From assembly GCF_018263925.1 (NCBI RefSeq), contig NZ_JAEVHF010000021.1, positions 1 to 64,000 of the forward strand: DNA of 64,000 bases, in the 5' to 3' direction. The stretch is from Kistimonas asteriae (lineage in GTDB: Bacteria > Pseudomonadota > Gammaproteobacteria > Pseudomonadales > Endozoicomonadaceae). The stretch's first letter is position 1; each line of letters starts with the position of its first letter. Of the stretch, positions 50,968 through 61,200 are shown piece by piece. Under the pieces are notes generated by a model that worked only from the letters and a program-made list of their open reading frames with translations, was not told the DNA's origin and searched no databases. The translations under genes and the position numbers were made by a program.

Positions 50968-52266
50968 TTAGCCGATAAAGGCCAGCAGCGGAGAGATCAC
51001 CAGCAGTATGCCCACGACGATAATGATGTTGGTGGCCAGGCCGCGGTACTTGGCCAGGCGCGGAATCTTGTACACCAGGTAAGCCGGGATCAGACAGCCC
51101 ACCAGGCCGAAGATCGGGCTGCACAGGGAGGTGAAGTACAGGATCGGTATATTCGTGATCACCGCTGCCCAGGAGATCAGGATGATAAAGGCAGTGACCC
51201 CTTTCTTGATGGTGCCCTGATTGATCTGGTCGTCGGTGTAGCGACGGCGCAGCGTGTTCATCACGATACCGGTGCAGGCTTCACGGAAGGCCAGGAAGAT
51301 CGCCAGGAAGGAGGTCGCGACCGCGAAGATATTGATCATGATGCCGAGGCCGTTGGTCACGGAGCCGGACATGTATTGTGCAATGATCGCCAGTGAAGAG
51401 ATGTTCTGGTTGAACGCATCCACCGCCTGCACCTGGCTGATGGTCAGGGTGAAGGAGATGGCATAGAAGAACACGATGCAGAACAGCAGGCCGAAGGCGA
51501 CTTTCATTGCGCGCAGTGAGCGGAACCGGGCTTCTTCCATATTCTGGCTATGTTCCCGGAACGCGATGGTCATCGGACTAAGGGACTGGATAAACAGGAT
51601 GGAGGTCAGCGTAAACGGCAACGTGATGATGGCGTTCTTGAACAGTTCCCCGGATGGTGGCACGGCGCTGACGTTGGACATGTCCCAGTGCGGTACCATG
51701 AAGGCGCCCAGCACCAGTACAGTCGCCAGAACAGACATGGCCATGAAACCGGAAATACGGAACAGGATCTTTTCGCTGTAGGACGCGATGAACACCATGC
51801 CGGCGATCAGGCACAGGCTGTACAGCGGATTCTCTGACAGCAGGGTTTCCGTCACACCAAAGGTACGCAGGTAAGAGGCGCTGTCGTTGGTGATGGCCAG
51901 GCTATAAACAAACACCCAGATCACCAGCATGATGAAATACAGGATGCCCAGCGCCATGCCCCAGTTCTTGCCCAGGTATTCGGTGATGATACTGGTGTAA
52001 TCCTTACAGCTGTCGGACTCCGCCAGCGTGTTGATGAACAGCTTCTGGAACATGTACATGGCCGGATAACCAATCAGGGAAGACAGCAGGAATACCCAGA
52101 TCCCCATCATGCCCACCTGTACCGGCAGGAACACAATACCGGCGCCGATGGCCATGCCGATACTCATCACAACCCAGCCCCAGTCGAGCTGGCCAAAGGC
52201 CACTTTCTGGCCAGCGTTTACCCCTGTCCCCGTCGCCGGAGCAGCTACAGCAGCATTAACAGTCAT
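50968..52266 (-). CDS. cyuP: CyuP/YhaO-like HAAAP amino-acid permease
   Basis: This 432-residue membrane protein has about 11 helices and resembles the YhaO/CyuP branch of the hydroxy/aromatic amino-acid permease family. Landmarks are FGQLDWGWVVMSIGMAIGAGIVFLPVQ at the N-terminus and PFTLTSILFIQSLSPMTIAFRE in the middle. In E. coli, CyuP imports cysteine and serine for CyuA. Here it heads a cyuP-cyuA-ridA run. I chose ATG 52266 because GGGAG is 8 bases upstream; the frame begins at GTG 52275. Confidence 0.83.
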   Translation of the reverse strand: MTVNAAVAAPATGTGVNAGQKVAFGQLDWGWVVMSIGMAIGAGIVFLPVQVGMMGIWVFLLSSLIGYPAMYMFQKLFINTLAESDSCKDYTSIITEYLGKNWGMALGILYFIMLVIWVFVYSLAITNDSASYLRTFGVTETLLSENPLYSLCLIAGMVFIASYSEKILFRISGFMAMSVLATVLVLGAFMVPHWDMSNVSAVPPSGELFKNAIITLPFTLTSILFIQSLSPMTIAFREHSQNMEEARFRSLRAMKVAFGLLFCIVFFYAISFTLTISQVQAVDAFNQNISSLAIIAQYMSGSVTNGLGIMINIFAVATSFLAIFLAFREACTGIVMNTLRRRYTDDQINQGTIKKGVTAFIILISWAAVITNIPILYFTSLCSPIFGLVGCLIPAYLVYKIPRLAKYRGLATNIIIVVGILLVISPLLAFIG

Positions 52267-52674
52267 TACATTCACTCCCGGGCCGACTTCCGTTCCCCCG
52301 TCAGTCGGCGTTGGTCTTCAAAAGAGTAAACAAATGTTTTCGCGACAAACTTTTGTTGGTGGTGCGTATCCTAGGGATAACCGGTTCGGGGCTTATTGAC
52401 GCTTATCAACAAAGACCATTGAATTGTGAAGGATATTCGGTGGGCGAGTGAAATCGTTTGGCTTGCCTGTTTGCGTCAGATACAAAAGTCGATAACGAAA
52501 CTTTTAGAGAGACGATAATTTGTCAAAATGATGAAAAATAAGGTGTTTTTAAGAAATAAGTCAGTGTGTTTCAGAATCAGTCATTTCAGTGGCCTGGAAG
52601 GAATGTCATCGAGCGTGACTTGATGTTCAGAACGCATGGCCTAGGCTTGGTGCCTGATATGGTGAGGCGTGGTG
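52267..52674. other. Regulatory-size gap upstream of cyuP
   Basis: About 400 bases before the frameshifted coiled-coil gene. It should carry the cyuP promoter. Near 52500-52550 the forward sequence shows ATTTGTCAAAATGATGAAAAAT-type AT tracts without a clear hairpin. No gene was recognised. Confidence 0.35.
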
Positions 52675-52942
52675 ATGGCAAAGGGCCTGTTCAACGAGCT
52701 GAAGAGAATCAGCATTGATGAAGAGCTGGCCGCGAAGGCTGGATCCGGACTATAACGCCAGCAAGAAAGATATTCTTGCCATGCAGGAAGCCATCATGCA
52801 GGTACAGATGAAAACGGATAACCGCTATCACGAATTGAATAATAAGATAGAGGCCGTTAAATCAGAGATGCACAGAGAATTTGCAGGTATTAGAACAGAA
52901 ATGGCGGCGATAAGGACGGATATTGCCAGTATGAACCGCTAA
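52675..52942 (+). pseudogene. Frameshifted small coiled-coil protein gene
   Basis: ATG 52675 opens MAKGLFNELKRISIDEELAA, which stops at TAA 52753-52755. The next frame takes over at about 52739 with LDPDYNASKKDILAMQEA and runs to 52942 as a coiled coil (NRYHELNNKIEAVKSEMHRE). Joined, they give about 90 residues of a plausible whole protein, so a one-base frameshift near 52735-52745 has broken the gene or the sequence has an error. No family function is known to me. Confidence 0.6.
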
Positions 52943-53103
52943 TGCCTGATTACCATCGGGGGCTGATCACCATGATCTTGGCGGTATTCTTGGTCAACTT
53001 CTATTTCCACCTCTGACGTTTTTTACCGATTTGACAAGCGCCCCCCCTGATTTTGAAGACATTTGTTGGGTGTGCCGGGAAATTGTCTGTTTCTAACGGC
53101 TGG

Positions 53104-53129
53104 ACTCCCTGATTTTAAAATCAGGGAGT
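53104..53129. repeat. 26-base perfect palindrome
   Basis: ACTCCCTGATTTT (53104-53116) and AAAATCAGGGAGT (53117-53129) form a continuous dyad. CCCCTGATTTTG also occurs 60 bases upstream (about 53046), a partial copy of one arm. It lies 22 bases beyond the reverse PfkB gene stop and may be its terminator or a protein site. Confidence 0.6.
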
Positions 53130-53150
53130 TGAATGGTGGGACGCTATCCA

Positions 53151-54140
53151 TTACCCCGTAAAGAGGGTTTCACCGATCTCAAGGTACTGATGGATGGTGG
53201 CAGCAATCAGCCCTGTGCTGTCGCCTGCCTGATGCTGTGAATGTTGTAACTGAATAGTGAGAGGCCTGTCACCCTGTGCATCCAGTATCAGTGGTGTGGT
53301 GTCTGGCTGTATGAGGCAGACAGCCCCGCAGCCGCGGGCAAGGACAGTCTTTGCCGCAGCTATCATCGTCTCCTTTGTGACGGGTTCTGCAATCAACTCT
53401 TCCAGCTGTGGCAGGGTCAGCAATAGCAGTTTGATGCCCTGCAACTCGTATGGCAGTCGTCGTGTTTTAGACACAGAGGAGGGCGCCATGAATAAGTCGA
53501 TATGTTCTTCTCGGCAGTGGCGAATAATGTAGCTGATGGCTTCTTCCGGTAAATCACTGTCCATGAAGACCAGGCGGGAGTTGGCAATATGGGGCCAGCG
53601 GCTTTTCAGGTGACCAAAGGTGACATGGTTGTAGATATCCATGTCATTCAGCGTCATGAGTCGTTTTCCGCCCCGTTCAATAATCCGGGTGCGGGAGCCG
53701 CTTTGCATTTGTTTCAGAATGATGCACTGATCTGCCTGAATACCGATTTTCCGGGCATCTTCCAGCAGCCAGTCGCCTTTGTAATCGTCGCCGACCCAGG
53801 CAATCAAGGATGTCTGGTTGCCCAGGTTAACAAGATGTTCAACAACCAGTCGCGCCATACCGTCGGCGGTATACGAGGTTCTGGCATTGGCGGTGTGCTC
53901 ATTGTCCATCGCGCCAAAAATGGACAGGGTGCGGTTCAGGGTCAGTGCACCAATACCGGTAATGCGTTTTTGTACGGGGAGGACATAGGCGCGGCCAAGT
54001 ATCTGCCCTTTGCGGGTTAACTGGGAAATGTAGCCTGCTACGGCAGAGCGGGACAGTTCCAGTTTTTCTGCCAGCTCTTTCTGGGAGATCGCCGGGTTTT
54101 GTTGGATGAGATCCAGGACGCGTTGTTCATTGCTTTTCAT
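53151..54140 (-). CDS. HTH and PfkB-type carbohydrate kinase fusion
   Basis: This 329-residue protein starts with a winged helix (LDLIQQNPAISQKELAEKLELSRSAVAGYISQL) followed by a PfkB domain (ITGIGALTLNRTL at the start of the sugar kinase fold, LIAWVGDDYKGD). The fusion occurs in PsuK/YeiC-type pseudouridine kinases and relatives. The catalytic signature, normally DTTGAGD, reads SQHQAGDSTGL, retaining the catalytic Asp but changing the preceding anion-hole residues. That leaves activity or substrate doubtful. It may act mainly as a regulator. Confidence 0.7.
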   Translation of the reverse strand: MKSNEQRVLDLIQQNPAISQKELAEKLELSRSAVAGYISQLTRKGQILGRAYVLPVQKRITGIGALTLNRTLSIFGAMDNEHTANARTSYTADGMARLVVEHLVNLGNQTSLIAWVGDDYKGDWLLEDARKIGIQADQCIILKQMQSGSRTRIIERGGKRLMTLNDMDIYNHVTFGHLKSRWPHIANSRLVFMDSDLPEEAISYIIRHCREEHIDLFMAPSSVSKTRRLPYELQGIKLLLLTLPQLEELIAEPVTKETMIAAAKTVLARGCGAVCLIQPDTTPLILDAQGDRPLTIQLQHSQHQAGDSTGLIAATIHQYLEIGETLFTG

Positions 54141-54332
54141 GGAGACGGCAGATTCCTGAATACAGCCGGAGGGTAGTCGTCAGTCGGGGCGTAACCTTAG
54201 CGGTTTCTGTTTTCAGGATAAAGCCTGAGTATGAATTTGGCAGGTTGTGGATAGAGACTGACAAACGACATTGGTAGTCTGCCAGTCTTTTGCAACCGAA
54301 ATTAGCTGAAAAAGATTGGGGAGAACGAACTA

Positions 54333-54821
54333 TTACCACCCCTGTTGGGAAAGATGTGATGACATATCTCTAATTGAGACAGCATTAATATCCTCGGCAT
54401 CTATTTCATTAATGCTTTCGGCGCGAAGCAGAATCATACCGGTGTTACTGCTGTCTTGTATTGGACTGAACAATTGCAATTTTCCGTAAACATCTATGCG
54501 TTTATAAGGAATGGTATCTCGACTGTATAAAAGGATTTTAGGGGCGCCAGTAATACCTGTAATCGTGGGAGTGAATACATATTTATAATGGATATGTACG
54601 ACGCCATCATCATACCATGGGCGCTCTGGGGCAGGTAAAGACTCTGGCCATGGCTCAACACTTCCTCTCATTAATACTGTTCTGTCACCCGTTTGTCTGA
54701 TGATTGCTGACAGGAAATCATTAAATGACTCTAGACGTATAAGATCAGGATCCTTAGAAGCATAAACTGGGATACTGCTTATTAAAAAAAACAGACTTAC
54801 GACATATAGCAAGCGTCTCAT
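54333..54821 (-). CDS. Secreted hypothetical protein
   Basis: This 162-residue protein has a cleavable signal peptide (MRRLLYVVSLFFLISSIPVYAS, cut after YA|S) and a beta-rich mature part with VVHIHYKYVFTPTITGITG and KLQLFSPIQDSSNTGMILL. No family is recognised. The gene is AT-rich and stands alone between the HTH-PfkB and pentapeptide genes. A periplasmic location is most likely. Confidence 0.55.
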   Translation of the reverse strand: MRRLLYVVSLFFLISSIPVYASKDPDLIRLESFNDFLSAIIRQTGDRTVLMRGSVEPWPESLPAPERPWYDDGVVHIHYKYVFTPTITGITGAPKILLYSRDTIPYKRIDVYGKLQLFSPIQDSSNTGMILLRAESINEIDAEDINAVSIRDMSSHLSQQGW

Positions 54822-54928
54822 GTCTTTTATTCCTCAAAATAATTATACTTAAAACCGGGCAGTTTGCCCGGGAGAAAAGTATAGACAGTGATGGTAAATA
54901 AACGTCATAAAACGTTAGTTGATTATGG

Positions 54929-55777
54929 TTAGTCAGGAAATATGATTAACCCTAATGATTCCAGCAGGGACTGTTGTTGCCATTCTAGAATTTTCACGCC
55001 CTGTAGATTGACCTTACGAAGATCCAGACCATGCAGTTCTGTATTGCGTAGGTCTGCACTCGCTAAACTGAGCCCATGGCAATGTTCAAATGACATTGTC
55101 CCACCACAGAGGTTGGCTCCCTCAAGGTTGGCGTTGGTGAAGTTGACGCCAATCCAGCGATTGTTTGGTAGTTCACACTTATCCAGTACAACGCCCTCAA
55201 AGTCACTGTAGGCTAGGTTTGTATTGGTGATAGTGGCGAGTGCGATGGCTGTTTTCCGGCTCAGCATACGACTGAAAGAAGCTAGGCTGAAATCGCAGCC
55301 CTGGGCTCGGCAGTGATCAATTTCGATGCCATAAGCATCGGCTCGGCTGAATGAACAGAAGGACAGGTCACACTCGGTGAACTGTGCCTCTTTCAGGTTA
55401 CAGAAACTGAAGTCACATCGCTGGTGCTCATCCCCATGGTAAAACGTGCAGTGCTCAAAGCGGCTGGCTGTCAGGTCAGCACTGCGAAACCGGCAATGTT
55501 CAAAATGACAATGGGTGGCGTGTAGCCCTTCCAGTTCCGCACCCGTAAAATCCACATTCCGGAACGTGCAGTGGCTCAGATTCAGGTCACTGGCACGGAC
55601 GGATTGCCAGTGGATTCTGGACAGATCTTGGTGAGTGATACAGCAACCGGGTGTGATATCACCATGGAACGTTTGTGGAGGCTGAGAGTCCGCTACGGGT
55701 TCAACAACCTTTGTTTTTTGGTTTTTTATGCGTTCTCGTAACGTGTTAAGTCGTATTTCCAGCTCATTGTCATTCAT
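54929..55777 (-). CDS. Pentapeptide-repeat protein
   Basis: This 282-residue protein has a charged N-terminus (NDNELEIRLNTLRERIKN) and about 25 pentapeptide units, such as CTFRNVDFTGAELEGLHATH and CRFRSADLTASRFEHC, that would form a right-handed quadrilateral helix from about residue 50 to 270. Many units carry Cys or Phe inward. Some such proteins mimic DNA and protect gyrase (Qnr type), but nothing here places it in that group. No signal peptide, so cytosolic. Confidence 0.85.
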   Translation of the reverse strand: MNDNELEIRLNTLRERIKNQKTKVVEPVADSQPPQTFHGDITPGCCITHQDLSRIHWQSVRASDLNLSHCTFRNVDFTGAELEGLHATHCHFEHCRFRSADLTASRFEHCTFYHGDEHQRCDFSFCNLKEAQFTECDLSFCSFSRADAYGIEIDHCRAQGCDFSLASFSRMLSRKTAIALATITNTNLAYSDFEGVVLDKCELPNNRWIGVNFTNANLEGANLCGGTMSFEHCHGLSLASADLRNTELHGLDLRKVNLQGVKILEWQQQSLLESLGLIIFPD

Positions 55778-55824
55778 GAGGCATTTATCTCATCGATTCA
55801 TTGTGTGGTGGTCATGCCCTGCCA

Positions 55825-56748
55825 CTAGCGCAATGAAAGGCAATGGTCGTATATGACCTGTCGGAACCAGCACTGTGCTGGATCTTTATGTTGCAGTCGA
55901 TGCCAGGTCAACAGATAGTTCAGCTGCATGAAGGTGACACCTTCAGGCAATTCCAGTAACACCAGGTTGTGGCGACGGGCCAGAACCTTCGACATTTCCC
56001 GGGTGCCAATCATCAGGGCCTGGTTACTGGCGGCCACTTCAAGGCCCAGCTGGATATCGCTGGTTTCAAGGATGATCGTTCTGGCAAGTCCTTTACGCGC
56101 CAGCTCACGATCAAAACGCCCCATTTCAGAAAACTCGGCAATGTCGACCTTTACATGGGGTACTGAAAGTAATTCTGCCATGGTCAGAGCGGTTTGGCTG
56201 GCCAGCGGGTGATCATGGCTGACCATGCCGACGGGCGTTGCCGGACACAGTGTTCGCTGGTAAAGGTCAGGTCTATCCTGGGCGACAAAGTTGATCGCCA
56301 GATCCAACCGGCCGGAGGCCATGTCGCGAATGCTGTCGTTATTCCAGGGGTGCAGACCCAATCGAACCTGTGGGGCTACCCGGCGAAGCCAGGCCAGCAG
56401 ATCCGGGATCAGTTGGACAGCGATGTGATCCATGGCGCTGAGGGTGAAGTGACGCTTGCATTGTGCCGGATCAAAGGCTGCCGGATGCACCAACAGTGAA
56501 AGTTGTTTTAACAGGGTGGCCAGGTCGCTCTGTAATGCCAGCGCGCGGGCGGTGGGCTGCAAACCATGGGGACGGCGGATGAAGAGTTCGTCCTGAAAAT
56601 GCTCGCGCAGGCGTTGTAGTGAGCGGCTGATGGCGGACTGACTGAGATTCAGGTGTCTGGCCGCGCGGCTGACACTGCACTCTTGGAGCAGAACATGCAG
56701 GTGAACCAGCAGGTTCAGGTCATAGCGTCGGAGCTCTTCGATATCCAT
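55825..56748 (-). CDS. LysR-type regulator divergent from FadL-like porin gene
   Basis: This 307-residue protein has a LysR helix with RRYDLNLLVHLHVLLQ, SVSRAARHLNLSQSAISRSLQRL and LFIRRPHGLQPTARA, of the NodD/LeuO-like branch. The C-terminal half reads LIPDLLAWLRRVAPQVRLGLHPWNND and ends VIYDHCL. I chose ATG 56748 because the fold starts there; the frame is open to 56880, adding 44 residues that lack LysR features. The gene is divergent from the porin gene, so it may control it, with the fatty-acid link only inferred. Confidence 0.78.
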   Translation of the reverse strand: MDIEELRRYDLNLLVHLHVLLQECSVSRAARHLNLSQSAISRSLQRLREHFQDELFIRRPHGLQPTARALALQSDLATLLKQLSLLVHPAAFDPAQCKRHFTLSAMDHIAVQLIPDLLAWLRRVAPQVRLGLHPWNNDSIRDMASGRLDLAINFVAQDRPDLYQRTLCPATPVGMVSHDHPLASQTALTMAELLSVPHVKVDIAEFSEMGRFDRELARKGLARTIILETSDIQLGLEVAASNQALMIGTREMSKVLARRHNLVLLELPEGVTFMQLNYLLTWHRLQHKDPAQCWFRQVIYDHCLSLR

Positions 56749-56953
56749 GGGGCGGCCAGCGGTACAGTGGGGCGCAAGTATAGGTAAATTTGTTTTTGTG
56801 CGTGATATGCATAAAACGCAAATCTGGTAGCTGGATAAATCAATAGGAAGCAAACCGCTATCTGGGTAGAGTGCCTGCATTTTGTAAGTATCCTGTCATC
56901 GGCAGCAAGACCGAACAGGAACACACCCACACATACCAAAGATAATTTCCTAT

Positions 56954-58186
56954 ATGTCACGCACCCCCCGTTTTACCCGTACATCGTTGTCCGTCGCGGT
57001 ACTGGCGGCACTTCCCATGCTGGCCAATGCGGCCGGTTTCCAGGTGAATGAGCACAGTGCTGCAGGCCTGGGACGCGCCTTCGCCGGTGAAGCGGCGATT
57101 GCTGACGATGCCTCTGTGATTGCACGGAATGCCGCCGGCATGTCCCTGCTGGACAGCCAGATGTTTACGGCAGCTGTCAGCTACATCAAGCCGGAAGTGG
57201 ATGTTGAGCTGGAAGGTCGTGGCACGGCGAAGAATGTCGCCGATGAAGCGGTTGTCCCAACGTTCTATTATGTCCGCCCTATCGATGAGCGTTGGACTGT
57301 GGGTATCGGTGGTTTCAGTAACTTCGGTCTGGCGACGCACTATGGCAATGCGTCCGGTATTACGCCGGCTGCGGATGAAACTGAGCTGACAACCTATAAC
57401 CTGAATCCGTCCGTTGCCTACCGGGTGAATGATGACCTGAGCGTTGGGTTTGGTGTGAACTTTGTCTATGCGGATGCGACACTGACCTCTTCATCAGCGA
57501 CACCGATTCCTGGCTTTCTGCCAAATGGTGGTGATATCTCAAAGCTGACAGGCGATGACTGGGGTTATGGTTGGAACGCCGGCATTCTCTGGCAGGCAAC
57601 GGATGCGACCCGAGTTGGTTTGAGCTACCGCTCCGAGGTAAAACTGAAGCTGGAAGGCAAGGTATCCACTGATACGGTCATGCCCTGGAACAGCAAAGGA
57701 TCTGTTGATCTCACTCTGCCTTCTATCGCTGAGTTGTCTGTGCATCATCAGCTCAATGACAAGCTTGCCGTTCACGCCAGCGCCGTACACACCGGCTGGT
57801 CCAGTTTTGATGAGCTGGCAACCGACCTTGATAATGGTCAGAACTTCCCAACGGTTAAGGAAGAGTGGAAAGAAAGCTGGCGCTATGCGGTGGGTATGAC
57901 CTACCAGTACAACGACCAGTGGACATGGCGTACCGGTATTGCCAAAGATAACAGCCCGGTTCGTAACGAGCACCGGACGTTCCGAATCCCTGATGCTGAC
58001 CGTATCTGGGTAAGCGTTGGTGGTAGCTACAAGCTTGATAAAGCGCAGAGCGTTGATTTCGGTTATGCCTATCTGCAGGGCAAGAAAGTTGATATCGATG
58101 AAGAATTCATGGGCAGCTCTATGAAGGCTGAAGTCAAAGCCGCAGACGTCCACATCCTGAGCCTGCAGTACAACTACCGCTTCTGA
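56954..58186 (+). CDS. FadL-like outer-membrane fatty-acid/hydrophobe porin
   Basis: This 410-residue protein has a signal peptide (LSVAVLAALPMLANA|AGF) and the N-terminal plug motif GFQVNEHSAAGLGRAFAGEAAIADDASVIARNAAGM typical of FadL/TodX. The rest is amphipathic beta strands ending in VHILSLQYNYRF with the aromatic C-terminal residue of outer-membrane barrels. FadL-type proteins admit long-chain fatty acids and other hydrophobic compounds. Length is about normal (E. coli 446). It is divergent from a LysR gene and followed by a hairpin. Confidence 0.85.
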   Translation: MSRTPRFTRTSLSVAVLAALPMLANAAGFQVNEHSAAGLGRAFAGEAAIADDASVIARNAAGMSLLDSQMFTAAVSYIKPEVDVELEGRGTAKNVADEAVVPTFYYVRPIDERWTVGIGGFSNFGLATHYGNASGITPAADETELTTYNLNPSVAYRVNDDLSVGFGVNFVYADATLTSSSATPIPGFLPNGGDISKLTGDDWGYGWNAGILWQATDATRVGLSYRSEVKLKLEGKVSTDTVMPWNSKGSVDLTLPSIAELSVHHQLNDKLAVHASAVHTGWSSFDELATDLDNGQNFPTVKEEWKESWRYAVGMTYQYNDQWTWRTGIAKDNSPVRNEHRTFRIPDADRIWVSVGGSYKLDKAQSVDFGYAYLQGKKVDIDEEFMGSSMKAEVKAADVHILSLQYNYRF

Positions 58187-58199
58187 TTGATCTGACAAA

Positions 58200-58243
58200 A
58201 AACGACAAAGAACGTGTATAACACTATACGAGCTTTGTCGTTT
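58200..58243 (+). terminator. Terminator of the FadL-like gene
   Basis: AAACGACAAAG (58200-58210) pairs perfectly with CTTTGTCGTTT (58233-58243). It lies 14 bases beyond the stop and just before the convergent ankyrin gene's stop at 58250, so it can serve both transcripts. Confidence 0.7.
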
Positions 58244-58249
58244 CTGACG

Positions 58250-61200
58250 CTATTGCGGTCTTTTCTTTGCTTTGGAGTCTGAAGCCTGCCGACTTGGCTT
58301 CCTTTTCTTAATGACTGGCTGTGAGGACTGTGGCTCTGCCGTTTGTAGTGCCACCAATCGTGTCGATCGTCGTTCTGCTTTCTGGAAGTCTCGAATATTA
58401 AGACCCGTCTTTGTAGGAGGCGCTGCTTCACTATCAGGAGGCGTTGTGTACATCGTCGTTGTGTCTATCGGCGAGGGTGATTCTGGTGAAACAGGTGCCT
58501 GTATGCTTTCAACGGAAGGTACCCACGTTGACGTTTCGACGGCGACATGAGGATCATCTCCAGTTTCTGGCTGTTCTGAATAACTGGATGCTTCTTTTTT
58601 TATTTCTTCAGCAGGGTGTGACACTGCTGTCTGGACCGGTGGTGATGAGATTTCAGGCGTGATGAGAATGTCTCCCCCAGGGCTTTCAGTTATCTGGGTG
58701 TGTTCTTGATCAATTATATAATCTGTATCGGCGAGAAATGGATGAGCGGATTCGAAGGTCGGCTCGGATGCGGATAAAATAAAATCCAAATCCAGCTCAG
58801 CCACAGCTCCTTCTGTTTCCGTAAAAACGATCGGTGCTGGTGGTGGCTCTAAGGATGCCAAGAATTGTTGTTGTTCTCTGATGTGTAGCTGCTCGTCGAG
58901 TAGTTGCTTTAGATCGGCATTGTCGGTTTGTGTGATGCATTCACTGATAATGGGAATGGACGTCTTGGCGGCAATCATCTTGAGAATGTCGCAGCTTTCA
59001 GGAAATGGTAGATCAATTGCCAGTTCAAGAGCGGTTTTATTATCCTGATCCGTCACGTTGGGGTCAGCACCGTGTTCTAATAAAAGACTGACTATGTCCG
59101 AATGGTATATATATGGCTGAAAGAGCGCTTTATGGAGAGCAGTTCTTTGGGTAACTTGACCATCCCTAAGTTGATAGGATTTTTTATTGATCTGGCTTCT
59201 TAATTCTTCTTGTGTGAATTTCTTTGATGCTTTGATGGCCTCTATTAATAATTTCAGGCATTCATAGTTGCTTACTCCACGTTTTTCATCTGTGATTGTC
59301 AATGCATGATGAAATGAGGTTGAGGAACTTTCAAGGCTAATATCAGCGCCAGCATGAATAAGCGGTTTAAATAAATCGGTTAAGCTTATCGCGGCAGCCC
59401 AATTTAACGCGGTATCATTGTCGGCATCGGTATGGTTTATTAACGTTTTTGCTATTTCAGGATATGTATCAGCAAATTGTGCCAGATGCACCATTGCTTT
59501 TTGAATAAAAGGGATTATGTTTTTTTTGAATTCTTTTAGGACTGGCGGATCCGTTGGGGCCACCAAATCATGATAATGAGCGATGGCATCAATCAATGGT
59601 GTTGATTCATCGCTTCCTGGCCGGAGATAGAAGGGCGTTGCTGGTGTTGGGACAGGAGGATCTGACAGAGGTCGCGCTGTAACCGCCGGTAAGCGCGAAG
59701 GCTCATCGCTTAATGCTGTAAAAGAAGGCCTGTCAGTATGCAGGGGCAGTCTTTCCTGTGCAGTGTAATATTGTGCGATAAAAGGGCTTATAGGAGGCAT
59801 TTGCACTATGGTTGAACGTTGCTGTCTGAACCCCACGCTCACCGGTCCTGCAGTCTCAGATTCTCTGACAGCCGTTGCTGATGGTGCTCTTGAAGGATAT
59901 CGTTGTACAGAAAGGTAAGGGCCGAATCGCGGTGGCTGTCGTTCAGGGGCATAGTAGGTAGAAAGTCCGATAACAGGATTAGGCGCAACGGGTTCTCTGA
60001 CAGACGTTGTTAAAGCGTGTGGATCAGGGTCAACAGTGGCAGGCATGAATGCTCGAGCTGCCAAGCCAGATTGAAGATGTATACTGGCAGGAAATGATGA
60101 AGCAGTTGTCTGTTGTCTTAAAGGTGTTAACGTATCGGTTTGTTGCGGGGGTGTCCTTTCTATTTTCGGCCGTATAGGTTGGAAAAAAATTTGCGAGCGT
60201 GGCTGCAATAACGTTATCGCTGTTGACGTTGTTGCTTGTTTCTCATGCTCTCTATCACCAGGCGATAAAGTCTCTTCAGGTTTCAGAGGGATGGGCTCGA
60301 TTGCTGTTGTACGGTGATGCGTGTGAGGCTTAGCAGTTGGTTTGTATATTTCAGCATATAAAGTACGTACTCTTTCCTTTATCGGATTATATTTGTGCGT
60401 TATTTTACTTAGGTAATGAGCAATCGTTGTCTGTTTTGTTTTAGTGATCAGGGCCTTTAAACAAATATCCCACTCTTCTTTTGGCAAATCCTCTGCTAGA
60501 TATAACGGTATTTTTCCTTTTGTATTGATCAGGTTTGGGTCTGCACCATACTCTAATAATCGATGAATGACGTGGCCAATGCCGACTATGGGTGGGCTAC
60601 ATGTCATGGCTCTGTGCAGAATACCGTCGTATTGACTATCAGAGTCGCTGAATCTAGTGCTTTGCATTCTGTTCAGCTCAGCAGCAATATCAAACTGACA
60701 ATGATGTTTCATGGCATGCAGATATTTTAAGGCGTTGGTAGCCAGGCTAACGCCGGGCAGTTTGTTGTATGTGTTGAAAAGCAGGAACAGAGAGCGTCTC
60801 TTCGTTTCAATGCCCGGGTTTGCCCCGAGCTTGAATAGTGGTTCGAATATATCAGCCATGCCGAAAGTTGAGGCATAAACCAGCGCTGTGTCACCCTCAT
60901 CATCCGCTTGATTAACGACAACTTGTGCGGCAACCGGATTTTTTTGATGCAGTGTGAACAGATCCAGCATGGCGACATTGATGTTCTGCCTAATCGTGTC
61001 GATTCTTTGATGGGTTTTATCTTCAATATGCTCATAAAGCGCTCGTGTGAGAGGCGTTTCGCCGTTTATATCAGGTTGAAAGCGGCTATCTTCTTTTGAC
61101 AGGATATGCCTATAGCGTTCAGATTCCAGGGTTGTGTCGCGAGGATAAGTGTTGACGAGAATGGGGATGGACGGATGGGTACGTTGAAGTGTTCTCCCTT

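Noticed and set aside
50455..51396. 313-codon forward frame
   Set aside because: It is antisense to cyuA and cyuP and rich in Asp, Gly and His as expected from a shadow.
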